DNA from: JAADJA01 sp963840975
GTDB lineage: Bacteria > Bacteroidota > Bacteroidia > Bacteroidales > JAADJA01
Assembly (NCBI GenBank): GCA_963840975.1
Contig: CAWJBC010000021.1
Coordinates: forward strand, 372,001-436,000
DNA length: 64,000 nt
Direction of reading: 5' to 3'
Below the pieces are notes generated by a model. The model was given only the letters and a program-made list of their open reading frames with translations. It made no database searches and had not been told where the DNA came from. Shown here one piece after another: positions 54,057 to 63,469 of this stretch (position 1 is the stretch's first letter; each line of letters begins with the position of its first letter). A program made the position numbers and the translations under genes.

Positions 54057-55064
54057 GTGGAAAGGCTTTCAAACCAGACAAGAATTCTGATCGGATTTAT
54101 CATGATCACTGCCATTTTAGTAATTGGCATTAGTGGTTACATGATCATTGAGGACGATAAATTCCTGGACGCCTTATACATGACGGTAATCACAATTTCA
54201 ACCGTTGGATTTGGTGAAATCCACAAACTGAGTTCGACAGGTAAAATCTTTACGATGCTCCTGATTGTGTTGAGTTTTTCAACTTATGCGTATGCCCTTA
54301 CCACCATCTCAACTTATTTTTTTGAAGGGCAATTGAAATTATTTTTAAAAGGTTATGGTTCTAAAGCAATTCGAAAAATGCAAAATCATGTTATTATATG
54401 CGGATTTGGTCGAAACGGACAACAGGTAATGCGTGAGTTGAAAGCGCACAACCAGCCCTACATTATTATTGACCAGAATGTAGATGTAGCCAAAAAGATT
54501 TTGGAAACAGATGGAAATTTTATTGAAGGTGATGCAACCCTGGATGATGTTTTATTGAAAGCAAACATAACTACCGCTAAAGCCATTATCTCCACACTGC
54601 CTATTGATGCTGATAATCTGTATGTGGTTTTAACGGCAAGGACATTGAACCCAAGGCTCGAAATTGTCAGCAGGGCAACTGATGAGAGTTCCGAACGCAA
54701 GTTAAGAATGGCTGGTGTGAACAATGTTGTTATGCCCGAAAGGGTAGGTGGCGCCCACATGGCAAACCTCGTCACAAGTCCGGATATTATTGAGTTTCTT
54801 GATCACGTTTCTGTTCATGGTCATGATCCGACTTCATTGGAGGAGATCATTCTTCCGGCGTTGGCAGAAGGGGAAAAAAGTAAAACCATTGATGAATTAA
54901 AGATACGAAAAACAACAGGAGTGAATATTATCGGGTATAAAAATCCACAGGGAGTTTATATATTGAATCCAAAGCCGGACACGGTTCTGTTGCCAGGTTC
55001 TAAACTTTTCGTATTGGGAAATCCTGAAGAAATTAAACAGACTAAAAAAATCCTGGTGGCGTAA
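54057..55064 (+). CDS. Two-helix potassium channel with RCK domain
   Basis: A 335-residue channel subunit with a GTG start. The pore unit spans about residues 8-95, with the selectivity filter TVGFGE, a close relative of TVGYGD. An RCK-N domain runs from 110 (HVIICGFGRNGQQVMREL) to 230, and RCK-C runs to the end (TTGVNIIGYKNPQGVYILNP). It should form tetrameric, ligand-gated K+ channels, similar to MthK. It is separate from the TrkAH system 25 kb away, and convergent with the lipoprotein gene at 55.1 kb. Confidence 0.92.
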   Translation: MERLSNQTRILIGFIMITAILVIGISGYMIIEDDKFLDALYMTVITISTVGFGEIHKLSSTGKIFTMLLIVLSFSTYAYALTTISTYFFEGQLKLFLKGYGSKAIRKMQNHVIICGFGRNGQQVMRELKAHNQPYIIIDQNVDVAKKILETDGNFIEGDATLDDVLLKANITTAKAIISTLPIDADNLYVVLTARTLNPRLEIVSRATDESSERKLRMAGVNNVVMPERVGGAHMANLVTSPDIIEFLDHVSVHGHDPTSLEEIILPALAEGEKSKTIDELKIRKTTGVNIIGYKNPQGVYILNPKPDTVLLPGSKLFVLGNPEEIKQTKKILVA

Positions 55065-55100
55065 TGGACCTTATTTGGGGAATGGAAATTTCATTAACTT

Positions 55101-55568
55101 CTACAGATATTCAAGTCCGATAAGCAATTCGTTGAGATCATGAAACCCTTTCCTGTTTATCATCGGGTTTGCTAAGTATTCTTTCTCTCCGTAAAAAACG
55201 GTCAGTTCACCAGAAACAGCTAGAGGTCCGGTTAGCGGAATAAGAATTCGCCTGTATTGGATTTTACCGAATTTATCTGTCATAATGTACCGGTCATCCG
55301 AAAAATCAATTTCAAGGAAGTTTTCGTTATCTTTCAGGTTAAGAATGGTTTCACCTGCATCATTAATTTCTAACGCGCCATCACATTCGGCTAACAGGTT
55401 GTCGGTTTGCCTGATGACCGCATTAAGATGATCGGGGCTGAGGTTAAGCAGCGTCCCATTTAAATAAACATCTACTTTCTCGGTAATTTTTATATCATTA
55501 TGCTTGTTATTGCAACCGACTATCAGCACGAGTGCGCTAATCGCATACAGAGATAAAATTTTAATCAT
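55101..55568 (-). CDS. Putative lipoprotein of unknown function
   Basis: A 155-residue protein from ATG 55568; a TTG two codons upstream is also open. A lipoprotein signal ends at LIVGC (Cys19). The mature part is acidic with beta-type segments (VDVYLNGTLLNLSPDHL, TILNLKDNENFLEIDFSDDRYIM, GELTVFYGEKEYLANPM). I do not recognise the family. It converges on the potassium channel gene. Confidence 0.65.
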   Translation of the reverse strand: MIKILSLYAISALVLIVGCNNKHNDIKITEKVDVYLNGTLLNLSPDHLNAVIRQTDNLLAECDGALEINDAGETILNLKDNENFLEIDFSDDRYIMTDKFGKIQYRRILIPLTGPLAVSGELTVFYGEKEYLANPMINRKGFHDLNELLIGLEYL

Positions 55569-55830
55569 TTTCAATTATTTATTTCCAAACACAAACTCCT
55601 GATAACAATTCTATTACGGAAATCAAGCCTACAGGTTACGATTTGAAGGGAAAAAATAATAAATATGAATGAAAGATTGACTTTGTTTTTCCTGAAAATT
55701 AATGTGTAATGACTTAATGTCTTTCCATTTTGAGGGTTCCGGTAATTGGATACCCTCTCTATTCTTTGAAAAGCAGTTATATTTGCACGTTTTAAGGAGG
55801 CTTTTTATAAAGAAATTAAATTGATATTTT

Positions 55831-57690
55831 GTGATTGAGATTATTTACAGCTTTGCCAAACGGATGTTCTTCTGGATGCTTCTTTTCTTTACAGTAAGGG
55901 CATTATTCCTTGTTTATTATATTCGTTTGTTAAAAGCTGAAAACATTCCCTTTACTAATGCGATTGCTAGTTTCTGGTATGCAATTCCCCTTGACATCTC
56001 AACCGCATCATACTTAATAATACTTCCCTTCCTTCTGACACTCATTTATATGATGTTGCGGTCAAAGACTATCCTGATAATTGATAACATTTATATGATC
56101 GTAGCGCTGGTTTTGTTTTTTTTAACCAGTTGCGGAGAATTAGGTGTTTATGGCGAGTGGCGCACCAAGATTAATTATAAAGCATTACAATATGTAAAAA
56201 ATCCGGGAGAGATTTATCAATCTGCTTCCACCCTGACATTTTTTTTTCTGATTTTTCTCCTGATCATCCAGGTTATTGTTTGGTATTATATTTATCACAG
56301 GTTTTTCAAACTAATACCATCTCATGCTAAATTCAAAATTTTTCCTTATATCATTTTTTTGATTTTTGGAGGGGGTATTCTTTTTATAGGATTGAGAGGG
56401 GGTATTGATGAAATACCGATCAATCAAAGCAAATCGTATTATTCTGATAATAATATCCTTAACCATTCTGCAGTAAATTCGGCATACAGTATAATTTACA
56501 GTATGCGCGAAAACGCACAATTCAAAGATACGAACCCGTTCCAGTTTATGGAGGAGAATGAAGCCGAAAAAATTGTTCATTCTTTGCTTGAGGTGAGGGT
56601 GGATACTACTATTAATATCCTGAAAACCAAGAAACCCAATATAGTTGTGATTTTGCTCGAAGGCTGGTCAGCCGATGCCATTGAATCCCTCGGTGGGGAT
56701 ACTGGGATTACACCAAATTTCAGACATCTTGAAAAGGAAGGTGTCTTGTTTACAAGTTTATATTCATCAGGAAACCGTTCCGATCAGGGGAATGTTGCTG
56801 TCATCAGCGGGTTTCCTGCTACTCCTATCACCTCCATTTCTCATTTTCCTGAAAAAAGTCAAAAATTGCCCAGCATGGTGAAAGTGCTAAAAAGCAATGG
56901 CTATCAGTCGTCTTACTATTTTGGAGGACAATTGATTTATGGTGGAATAAAATCTTACGTCACAACCGCTGGTTTTGACAGGGTTTACGAAATGGGTGAT
57001 TTTGAAGATAAATATCCGCGCGGCAAATTGGGTATTCACGACGAGTATATGCTGATGGAGCAAATTGATGGACTTACAGAAATGGAAGAACCCTTTTTTT
57101 CGATGATATTCACCGTTAGTTCTCATTCACCTTACGATTACCCTGAAAAAAATCTCATTGAATTTTCTGAATTAGAAAATGAATATTTGAATGGAGTCCA
57201 TTATTCCGATAAATGTTTGGGACAATATTTTGAAAAAGCCCGCACACAATCCTGGTATAAAAACACTTTATTTATAATTGTTTCGGATCACAGCCACGGT
57301 TCTCAGAAGAACTGGCACTTACTGTCAAAAGAATATCGTAAAATTCCCTTGTTATTTTATGGAGAAGTAATTTCGGATGAATTTAAAGGTAAGCAGATCA
57401 GCCGGATAAGCTCGCAAATAGATGTTGTGAGTACATTGCTTCATCAGTTGAATATTCCTTCTGATGAATTTTTCTGGAGCCAAAACCTTTTCAATCCCTA
57501 TACGCAGGAATTTGCGTTTTATGAGGCTACTGAAGGGGTTGGCTGGGTATGTCCGGAGGGTTATTTTGTTTACCGCCGTGAAATGGAAGGTTACTTCGAC
57601 ATTGATATAACCCCGGGAAATGAAGAAAAAGTAATCAACGAGGGAAAAGCCTACCTTCAGGTGTTATTTCAGCAATATCTTGATTATTGA
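55831..57690 (+). CDS. LtaS-like sulfatase-fold membrane phosphotransferase
   Basis: A 619-residue protein with a GTG start. About five transmembrane helices lie in residues 1-190. An extracytoplasmic alkaline-phosphatase-fold domain follows, with VVILLEGWSADAIES, the nucleophile region SSGNRSDQGNVAVISG (Ser where relatives often have Thr), HDEYMLMEQ and IIVSDHSHG. It resembles phosphoglycerol or phosphoethanolamine transferases of the LtaS family, widespread in Bacteroidota without lipoteichoic acid. It could modify lipid or surface glycan. It stands directly upstream of the candidate small RNA, which is on the opposite strand. Confidence 0.87.
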   Translation: MIEIIYSFAKRMFFWMLLFFTVRALFLVYYIRLLKAENIPFTNAIASFWYAIPLDISTASYLIILPFLLTLIYMMLRSKTILIIDNIYMIVALVLFFLTSCGELGVYGEWRTKINYKALQYVKNPGEIYQSASTLTFFFLIFLLIIQVIVWYYIYHRFFKLIPSHAKFKIFPYIIFLIFGGGILFIGLRGGIDEIPINQSKSYYSDNNILNHSAVNSAYSIIYSMRENAQFKDTNPFQFMEENEAEKIVHSLLEVRVDTTINILKTKKPNIVVILLEGWSADAIESLGGDTGITPNFRHLEKEGVLFTSLYSSGNRSDQGNVAVISGFPATPITSISHFPEKSQKLPSMVKVLKSNGYQSSYYFGGQLIYGGIKSYVTTAGFDRVYEMGDFEDKYPRGKLGIHDEYMLMEQIDGLTEMEEPFFSMIFTVSSHSPYDYPEKNLIEFSELENEYLNGVHYSDKCLGQYFEKARTQSWYKNTLFIIVSDHSHGSQKNWHLLSKEYRKIPLLFYGEVISDEFKGKQISRISSQIDVVSTLLHQLNIPSDEFFWSQNLFNPYTQEFAFYEATEGVGWVCPEGYFVYRREMEGYFDIDITPGNEEKVINEGKAYLQVLFQQYLDY

Positions 57691-57704
57691 GTAAAATTCA
57701 GTAT

Positions 57705-57744
57705 AAAAAAAACCGGTGAAAATTTTATTCTCCACCGGTTTTAA
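57705..57744 (-). terminator. Intrinsic terminator (used on both strands)
   Basis: AACCGGTG (57711-57718) pairs with CACCGGTT (57733-57740), loop of 14 bases. Eight T follow on the minus strand and TTTTAAAA on the plus strand, so it may also end the transcript of the LtaS-like gene, whose stop is 20 bases upstream. Confidence 0.72.
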
Positions 57745-57845
57745 AAGTAAGGCAATTTAAGAAAGGAAAGAATAAACCTAATTATTAACCAAAACCAATT
57801 AAGGGAAAGACACCTTACTTTTAATTTCTTTACCAAAGAACGATG
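57705..57845 (-). ncRNA. Candidate ~140-nt small RNA
   Basis: A promoter, structured body and terminator line up on the minus strand. From a likely start near 57845 the RNA would have a 5' hairpin TTCTTT-GGT-AAAGAA. A 60-base internal region closed by a perfect 10-bp stem follows (AAAAGTAAGG 57813-57822, CCTTACTTTT 57743-57752). The end is an intrinsic terminator (AACCGGTG/CACCGGTT followed by eight T). Inside the stem, CCTTAATT and AATTAGG could pair in a second hairpin, leaving pyrimidine-rich loops. No open frame of note is present. It could be an orphan regulatory RNA or a 6S-like RNA; I cannot match it to a family. Confidence 0.55.
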
Positions 57846-57850
57846 AGTCG

Positions 57851-57882
57851 CAAAGATAATTTAATATGCAAGCAAATGCAAA
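57851..57882 (-). promoter_or_regulatory. Promoter of the candidate small RNA
   Basis: On the minus strand TTTG (57879-57882) and TATCTTTG (57851-57858) are separated by 20 bases, a full match to the Bacteroidota -33/-7 consensus. No gene starts for more than 100 bases downstream, which is why a noncoding transcript is proposed. Confidence 0.55.
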
Positions 57883-57979
57883 AAAAATAAAAAATATTTT
57901 TTCATTTATCACCACCGTCTTTTTCAAATGATTTAGAGCCTGTTTAAAATTCAATGCAAAATTTAACTTTTACATTTTG

Positions 57980-58190
57980 CCACGAAATCACTAGGACACT
58001 AAGAGTACACAAAGTGCGGAAAATGAATAATTTCTTAGTGAAACTCAGTGTTTTAACTTTTTATTTCACTGAGAACCACAGAGGGTTTCACTGAGGTTCA
58101 CAGAGAAAATTTTGTTTATTTTAATTTAAAGTTTTACCTCCGTGCTGCTCTGTGACTTCTCTGTGCAGCTCCGTGTTACAAATCAAGAGT
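57980..58190. repeat. Degenerate CACAGAG/CTCTGTG repeat region
   Basis: The stretch begins GCCACGAAATCAC and contains CACTGAGAACCACAGAGG, CACTGAGGTTCACAGAG and, reversed, CTCTGTGACTTCTCTGTG with CTCCGTG. The left and right parts are complementary, so it can fold on itself over more than 100 bases. No gene is visible. Similar low-complexity palindromes are scattered in many environmental Bacteroidota genomes. A short relative of its first bases is at 36251. Confidence 0.5.
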
Positions 58191-58249
58191 TTAGCATTTT
58201 TAAACAGTCTCTTAGTGTAGTTATTTATGCCGACTGCCTTCACTATTTG

Positions 58250-59227
58250 TTATTTTTTCAACGGACGTTTTTTTATCATACCGCCTTTGGTATCTTTCAC
58301 ACTGCTCATAACGGTAAAGGCATTCTGGTCAATTTTATCAACTTCTGTCTGAAGTTTCGCGATTTCAAGCCGTGTAATAACTGTGTAAACTATCTCAGTT
58401 TGTGTCAGGTTTGCTCCACTTTTCCCATAACCCCTTTTCCCATTGTAAATGGTAACTCCCCTTCCGAGTTTTTCGGTAATCATAAGCCTTATTTCTTCCG
58501 CATGGCTTGATACAATGGTAACTCCAGTATATTCTTCAACACCTTCAATAATAAAATCAACAGTTCGGGAAGCTGCAAGATAGGTAAGAATGGAATAAAG
58601 CGCTACCTCGATTGAAAGCAGGTAAGCCGCTGCCATGAAAATGATAATGTTAAAAACAAGAATGATATCGCCGATGGTAAAACCTGTTTTTTTGCTTAAA
58701 TAAATTGCCAGAATTTCGGTACCATCCAGCACTCCGCCACCCCGAATAGAAAGCCCTATACCTGCGCCCAGGAAAAACCCGCCAAATACAGCAACCAATA
58801 ATTTGTCGGATGTAATTACCGGATAATTAATGGTTACTAAAGCCAGGGCAAGTCCACCGATAACCAGGATGCTTTTAACAGCAAAAGACCTGCTGATTTG
58901 ATTGTATCCCAGTGCAATGAAAGGAAGGTTGATGAGGACAATGAGTATGGACAAATGAATATTTGTAATTTCTGCTGTCAGTAGGGAAATACCTGTTACA
59001 CCGCCATCAATAAAATTATTAGGCAATAAAAATCCTTTCAATCCGAAACCAGCCGAAATAATTCCGATTGACAGGAATAATATGTCTTTGATAAGGTGTG
59101 ATACCGCAACTTTCAGCCTCAAAAATTCTCTTGCAACAAAATATGGTTTCATGTCACCTTCTGAAGGAGACCTCTTTGCCCTGTGCCAGGCTGTTCGAAT
59201 GATTATTTGCTGTAGGATCGGATTCAT
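58250..59227 (-). CDS. YitT family membrane protein (DUF161/DUF2179)
   Basis: A 325-residue protein. Five to six hydrophobic segments cover residues 45-225, with GFGLKGFLLPNNFIDGGVTGISLL at the start of the membrane part and GIGLSIRGGGVLDGTEILAI in the middle. A cytosolic DUF2179 domain follows (about 240-318, YTGVTIVSSHAEEIRLMI, KRGYGKSG). The first 25 residues look non-conserved, and ATG 59152 (MKPYFVARE) may be the true start. Function is unknown across the family. It is a single gene. Confidence 0.88.
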   Translation of the reverse strand: MNPILQQIIIRTAWHRAKRSPSEGDMKPYFVAREFLRLKVAVSHLIKDILFLSIGIISAGFGLKGFLLPNNFIDGGVTGISLLTAEITNIHLSILIVLINLPFIALGYNQISRSFAVKSILVIGGLALALVTINYPVITSDKLLVAVFGGFFLGAGIGLSIRGGGVLDGTEILAIYLSKKTGFTIGDIILVFNIIIFMAAAYLLSIEVALYSILTYLAASRTVDFIIEGVEEYTGVTIVSSHAEEIRLMITEKLGRGVTIYNGKRGYGKSGANLTQTEIVYTVITRLEIAKLQTEVDKIDQNAFTVMSSVKDTKGGMIKKRPLKK

Positions 59228-59320
59228 TGTTGTTCTGTTAAAACAAACAATTTAATGATTTTGTTTTAATTTGAATGATATTGTATGAAAAATCCACTGA
59301 TGCGTATAAAACCTCATAAA

Positions 59321-59647
59321 TTATTTCATTTCCGGTTCAGCGTCTTTGCCCTGAACATTTTCTTCCTTAGGAATCGTCTTTTCTTTGGCCGGATTAGCTG
59401 CCCTTTTATAAGCGTCAGGTACAAATGGATCTTTAATGTTGATGTTGGCATCCTTTTTAAAATTGTCAACCTCGCGGGTGATTTCGTGGCGGATATCATC
59501 GGTAGCCCTTCGCACTTCATTGATCCCTTTGCCGATCATTCTGGCTATCTCAGGGATTTTTTTAGGTCCAAGCACAAGGTAAGCCACCAAAACAATCAGC
59601 AGGATTTCGCCACCGCTCATATTCAGAAATAACACTATGCCATTCAT
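59321..59647 (-). CDS. TatA/TatB-type Sec-independent translocase subunit
   Basis: A 108-residue protein. One N-terminal helix (GGEILLIVLVAYLVLGPKKIPEIARMIGKGI, with the family LGPKKxPE hinge) is followed by an amphipathic helix and a charged tail rich in Lys and Glu. Length and a long amphipathic helix (EVRRATDDIRHEITREVDNF) allow either TatA or TatB. It serves export of folded proteins; TatC is not in the window. It is separated from secDF by a terminator. Confidence 0.9.
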   Translation of the reverse strand: MNGIVLFLNMSGGEILLIVLVAYLVLGPKKIPEIARMIGKGINEVRRATDDIRHEITREVDNFKKDANINIKDPFVPDAYKRAANPAKEKTIPKEENVQGKDAEPEMK

Positions 59648-59674
59648 CGCAACTAAGTTGCTACAAACTTACAT

Positions 59675-59706
59675 AAAAAAAGTCTCCCGATTGAGAGACT
59701 TTTTTT
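59675..59706. terminator. Bidirectional intrinsic terminator between secDF and tatA
   Basis: AAAAAAAGTCTC (59675-59686) is a perfect inverted repeat of GAGACTTTTTTT (59695-59706), with an 8-base loop. On the minus strand the hairpin core ends in a T run 20 bases past the secDF stop. Confidence 0.78.
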
Positions 59707-59725
59707 ATAGCTGTAAATGAAAAAT

Positions 59726-62700
59726 TTATTTCGACTTTTCCTGCAATTGTTTCTTTTTCTCTCTCCTGATCAAAAAATCGTAGACAATGGGTGAAGCATT
59801 GAAAACCGATGAATAGGTTCCCATGATGATACCAACAAAAAGTGCAAACATGAATCCCCTGATAATTTCACCGCCAAATACAAACATGATCAGAACGGTG
59901 AGCAGGGTTGTGCCGGTAGTGTTGATGGTACGGGCTAAGGTACTGTTAAGCGCTTCGTTGATATTGATTTTCAAATCGCGTTTGGGGTGTAAAAACCTGT
60001 ATTCACGTATCCTGTCGAAAATAATAACCGTATCGTTGATTGAGTAACCGATGATTGTTAAGATAGCGGCAATAAAAGCCTGATCTACCTCAAGGCTGAA
60101 GGGTAGTATGGTATAGAAAAGTGAGAATACACCAATGGTGATGATGGTATCGTGGAAAAGCGAGATCACACCTGCCAATCCAAATTGCCATCTGCGGAAA
60201 CGGATGGCGATATATATAAAGATACCGATTAGCGCAAAAAGTACGGCTAAAAAGGCAGCATTCCGAATATCATCAGCTATGGTTGGTCCTACTTTATTCG
60301 AACTGAGCACACCCAAGAGTTTGCTGTCAGCATCAGTGGTTGTACTGAATTCATTGTACTTAATCGTTTGATCTTTATAGAATGGTTTGAGTCCATTGAA
60401 CAGATTTGTTTGAATGATACTGTCTACTTCTGGCTCATCGTTGTCAATCATGAATTTGGTAGTAATTTTTACCTGATTGTTGGGTCCGAAAGTCTTTACT
60501 TCGGGAGCAACATTTTGACCTTGTTCATTCACAAAGGCAGCGGTAAGAGAATTTCTAATATCGGCGGTTTTTACATCCTGGTCAAATCTGACAACATAGG
60601 TTCTTCCTCCTGAAAAATCAATTCCATAATTTAACCCGCGAAAGGTTATGGATAAGAGGCTGATAACAAAAATGATGATTGATATGACGTAGGCATATTT
60701 CCTCATGCCGATAAAGTCAATCTTAACATTTGCAAGCGCATTGAGTGTGTATTTGTTGGCAAATTTAACTTCTACATTGCGGCTCAGCATATATTGAAAG
60801 ATAATACGGGAAATAAAGATAGCGGTGAATAAAGAGGAAATGATACCAATGGTAAGTGTGGTAGCAAACCCCTGTACTGGACCTGAACCAAAAATATAAA
60901 GAATAACGGCTGTTAATAAGGTGGTAACGTTACCGTCAATGATGGCAGAGTAGGCATTTTTGTAACCATCTGTAATAGCCAGCCGGATACCTTTTCCTGC
61001 TCTTACCTCTTCCTTGATACGTTCATAAATGATCACATTGGCATCCACAGCCATACCAAGGGTAAGAACAATACCTGCAATACCTGGCAAGGTAAGTACT
61101 GCCCCAAACGATGCTAATACTCCAAAGATGAAAAATACGTTGGTCATCAGGGCGAGATCGGCAACCAGACCGGAATAATTATAATACAGGAACATATAAA
61201 TCATTACCACAATGAAGGCGATAATAAATGACCACAATCCTGCATTAATGGCTTCCTGTCCAAGTGAAGGACCCACAACTGCTTCCTCGACAATGCGGGC
61301 GCGTGCCGGGAGCTTTCCGGCTTTTAAAATATTGGCTAAATCCTGTGCTTCTTCAATGGTTGTATTACCTCCTGAAATTGATGACATACCATTGGGGATT
61401 TCTGAATTTACATTCGGAGCTGAGTAAACATAGTCGTCAAGAACAATAGCTACCTGCCGTCCGATGTTTTCGCCTGTCAGCCTTTTCCAAATCTTTGCGC
61501 CTTCGGCGTTCATTGACATGGAAACTTCAACCCTTCCGTTTTGGTCATAGTCCTGACGGGCTTCTGTTATAACTTCACCGCCCAATGCAGCTTTCAGATC
61601 GCGATTGGTGCTTTTGAGGGCAAGCAGTTCCAGAACTCCTGAACCTTCAACGCGAGGTTCATTGGTCCATGCAAGTTTTAGGTCGCGCGGAAACATGTTT
61701 TTGGTAAGTCTCAGCATCTGGTTCACCTTTGCTGTATCTTTAATAGCTGCATAACCTACTGTAGCCGATTGTCCCGGATAATACTGACCTTCTCTTTGCT
61801 CGTAAGCCGGATTTAATAAGGCATACAGTGGGTTCTTCCGGGTGTATTCCTTCATATCCTGATCTTTACCCGCTAAATCCGTGGTGTCACTTTTAAGCTG
61901 ATCGAGCAGGGATTGTTCAGTGGAATCAGCAGTTGCAACATCCGTTTGCTTATTGACGCTTGTTGTGTCGGTGATTGCTCTTTTACTGGCAGAAGTGCTG
62001 TCAACGGGTTTGCCATCATTATAAATTGCTGCCAGCCTGTTGTTGGCTTCTGAAAAATACTGATAAACTTCGTTAAAACGGTAGGTTTCCCAAAATTCTA
62101 ATTGAGCGGTTCCCTGTAATAGTTTCCGAACACGACCCGGATCTTTTACACCGGGTAATTCAACCAAAATCCTGTTGGATGTTGCTATTTTTTGAACATT
62201 GGGTTGGGTAACTCCGAACTTGTCAATACGAGTACGCAGAATGTTAAAAGTACGGTCGAATGCTCCGTTGGTTTCCTTTCTGACCACATCCAAAACTTCA
62301 TCATTGGTTGATGCCGCGGTAATTCCTTTGTCTTTGAACTCGAAAAGGAAAATGGAAGCAAGACTAAAGTTGGGGTCAATTTCATTTACTGATTCACCGA
62401 ATAAAGTAACAAAATCTTTTTGGCTGTCCTTTTGCTTTTCATAAGCCCTTTGCATGGCACTGAGAAAGGTTGGGTTCTGGCTGTTTCCTGACAATCCCCT
62501 AACAATATCACCAACACTAACCTCCATTGTAACATTCATCCCGCCCTTGAGGTCAAGACCCAGATTGATCTCCCGTTCCTTGCACTCTTTATAGGTGTAT
62601 TTACGGATAAGGATATTGTAAACCACCTGATTTGCCATGGAGTCGAGATAATAATTTTCTCTTGCGCGGGTAATGGAATCGGTAAGATATCCCTTCAGTA

Positions 62701-62869
62701 ATTCATCTCCTTTTGATAGTTCAGTTGCTAATTGCTTTGTAACTATACTGTTTGCATAATCCTGCGCTTTATTTTCGACCCTCGAAGTGATGAAGGTAAA
62801 TGTAAGCTGAAATAAACAAACCAGTGCGAATAAAATTGCAAAAAACTTAATAGTCCCTTTGTTCTGCAT
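59726..62869 (-). CDS. secDF: SecDF fused protein translocase subunit
   Basis: A 1047-residue fusion of SecD and SecF, common in Bacteroidota. An N-terminal membrane helix is followed by a periplasmic domain (GLDLKGGMNVTMEVSVGDIV near 105, Pro/Asn-rich insert with repeated Ser/Thr at 280-345). The first membrane block has VLTLGMAVDANVIIYERIKEEVRAGK (SecD motif), then the SecF half from about 720 (GLNYGIDFSGGRTYVVRF) and a second block with TIIGYSINDTVIIFDRIRE and SECF-type LARTINTTGTTLLTVL. It uses the proton gradient to help Sec-exported proteins leave SecYEG. Confidence 0.97.
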   Translation of the reverse strand: MQNKGTIKFFAILFALVCLFQLTFTFITSRVENKAQDYANSIVTKQLATELSKGDELLKGYLTDSITRARENYYLDSMANQVVYNILIRKYTYKECKEREINLGLDLKGGMNVTMEVSVGDIVRGLSGNSQNPTFLSAMQRAYEKQKDSQKDFVTLFGESVNEIDPNFSLASIFLFEFKDKGITAASTNDEVLDVVRKETNGAFDRTFNILRTRIDKFGVTQPNVQKIATSNRILVELPGVKDPGRVRKLLQGTAQLEFWETYRFNEVYQYFSEANNRLAAIYNDGKPVDSTSASKRAITDTTSVNKQTDVATADSTEQSLLDQLKSDTTDLAGKDQDMKEYTRKNPLYALLNPAYEQREGQYYPGQSATVGYAAIKDTAKVNQMLRLTKNMFPRDLKLAWTNEPRVEGSGVLELLALKSTNRDLKAALGGEVITEARQDYDQNGRVEVSMSMNAEGAKIWKRLTGENIGRQVAIVLDDYVYSAPNVNSEIPNGMSSISGGNTTIEEAQDLANILKAGKLPARARIVEEAVVGPSLGQEAINAGLWSFIIAFIVVMIYMFLYYNYSGLVADLALMTNVFFIFGVLASFGAVLTLPGIAGIVLTLGMAVDANVIIYERIKEEVRAGKGIRLAITDGYKNAYSAIIDGNVTTLLTAVILYIFGSGPVQGFATTLTIGIISSLFTAIFISRIIFQYMLSRNVEVKFANKYTLNALANVKIDFIGMRKYAYVISIIIFVISLLSITFRGLNYGIDFSGGRTYVVRFDQDVKTADIRNSLTAAFVNEQGQNVAPEVKTFGPNNQVKITTKFMIDNDEPEVDSIIQTNLFNGLKPFYKDQTIKYNEFSTTTDADSKLLGVLSSNKVGPTIADDIRNAAFLAVLFALIGIFIYIAIRFRRWQFGLAGVISLFHDTIITIGVFSLFYTILPFSLEVDQAFIAAILTIIGYSINDTVIIFDRIREYRFLHPKRDLKININEALNSTLARTINTTGTTLLTVLIMFVFGGEIIRGFMFALFVGIIMGTYSSVFNASPIVYDFLIRREKKKQLQEKSK

Positions 62870-62996
62870 TTCTCTTTGATTTATAATTTTACGTTCATAA
62901 ACTCATAATCAGGTTGTGTATTTGAGGCTCGACTAATTCTGTATCCCTTAATACATCGGATAATTACAATAAAAGTACCCTGATTTTTTGAGGGTG

Positions 62997-63027
62997 CAAA
63001 TATAGAATAACATTATTAAATAACCAA
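62997..63027 (-). promoter_or_regulatory. Candidate promoter of secDF
   Basis: On the minus strand TTG (63025-63027) and TATATTTG (62997-63004) are separated by exactly 20 bases. Transcription would begin near 62991, leaving a leader of about 120 bases before the secDF ATG. Confidence 0.55.
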
Positions 63028-63151
63028 TTATTAAAATTTTGTTAATCATTATTTTTTCACAGGGTAGTTTGTTGGTGACTTCACTATAAAATTTCAGAAA
63101 ATAAACATGGTTTGAAAGTTTGTGGAATGTTGCTATTAGGCTATTTGAATT

Positions 63152-63469
63152 TTAAGCAACATTCAGATTAATGTTTATTCCGAATTTCAAAATTTCATTG
63201 ACGACAGGATTTGATCTTGTAAAGTCACAATAATTAAAAGGATGAGGTTCAATCCTTAAATCAATTTTTCTCCTTAGTTTCATGAGATCAATTTGGGTAT
63301 CAATAATATCATTTACTTGCCTCAATATAATTGCTATATCAATGTCGCTATCGTCGTTGTTTGTTCCTTTTGCATAGCTGCCGAATAACAGGGCGCTATG
63401 TATGTCGTACCTGTGTTTCAGTGAATCTATATAAGTTTTTGCTATTTCAAGTGCGTTTTCTTTATCCAT
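63152..63469 (-). CDS. MNT-type nucleotidyltransferase of a HEPN/MNT pair
   Basis: A 105-residue minimal nucleotidyltransferase. LLFGSYAKGTNNDDSDIDIAI has the GS pair (30-31) and two Asp (42, 44), with a third acidic residue in RKIDLRIEPHPF. It overlaps the upstream HEPN gene by 28 bases. The order HEPN then MNT is opposite to the mntA-hepT pair at 40.4-41.1 kb. Likely activity is nucleotide transfer to its HEPN partner. No gene follows it to the left before secDF. Confidence 0.85.
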   Translation of the reverse strand: MDKENALEIAKTYIDSLKHRYDIHSALLFGSYAKGTNNDDSDIDIAIILRQVNDIIDTQIDLMKLRRKIDLRIEPHPFNYCDFTRSNPVVNEILKFGININLNVA

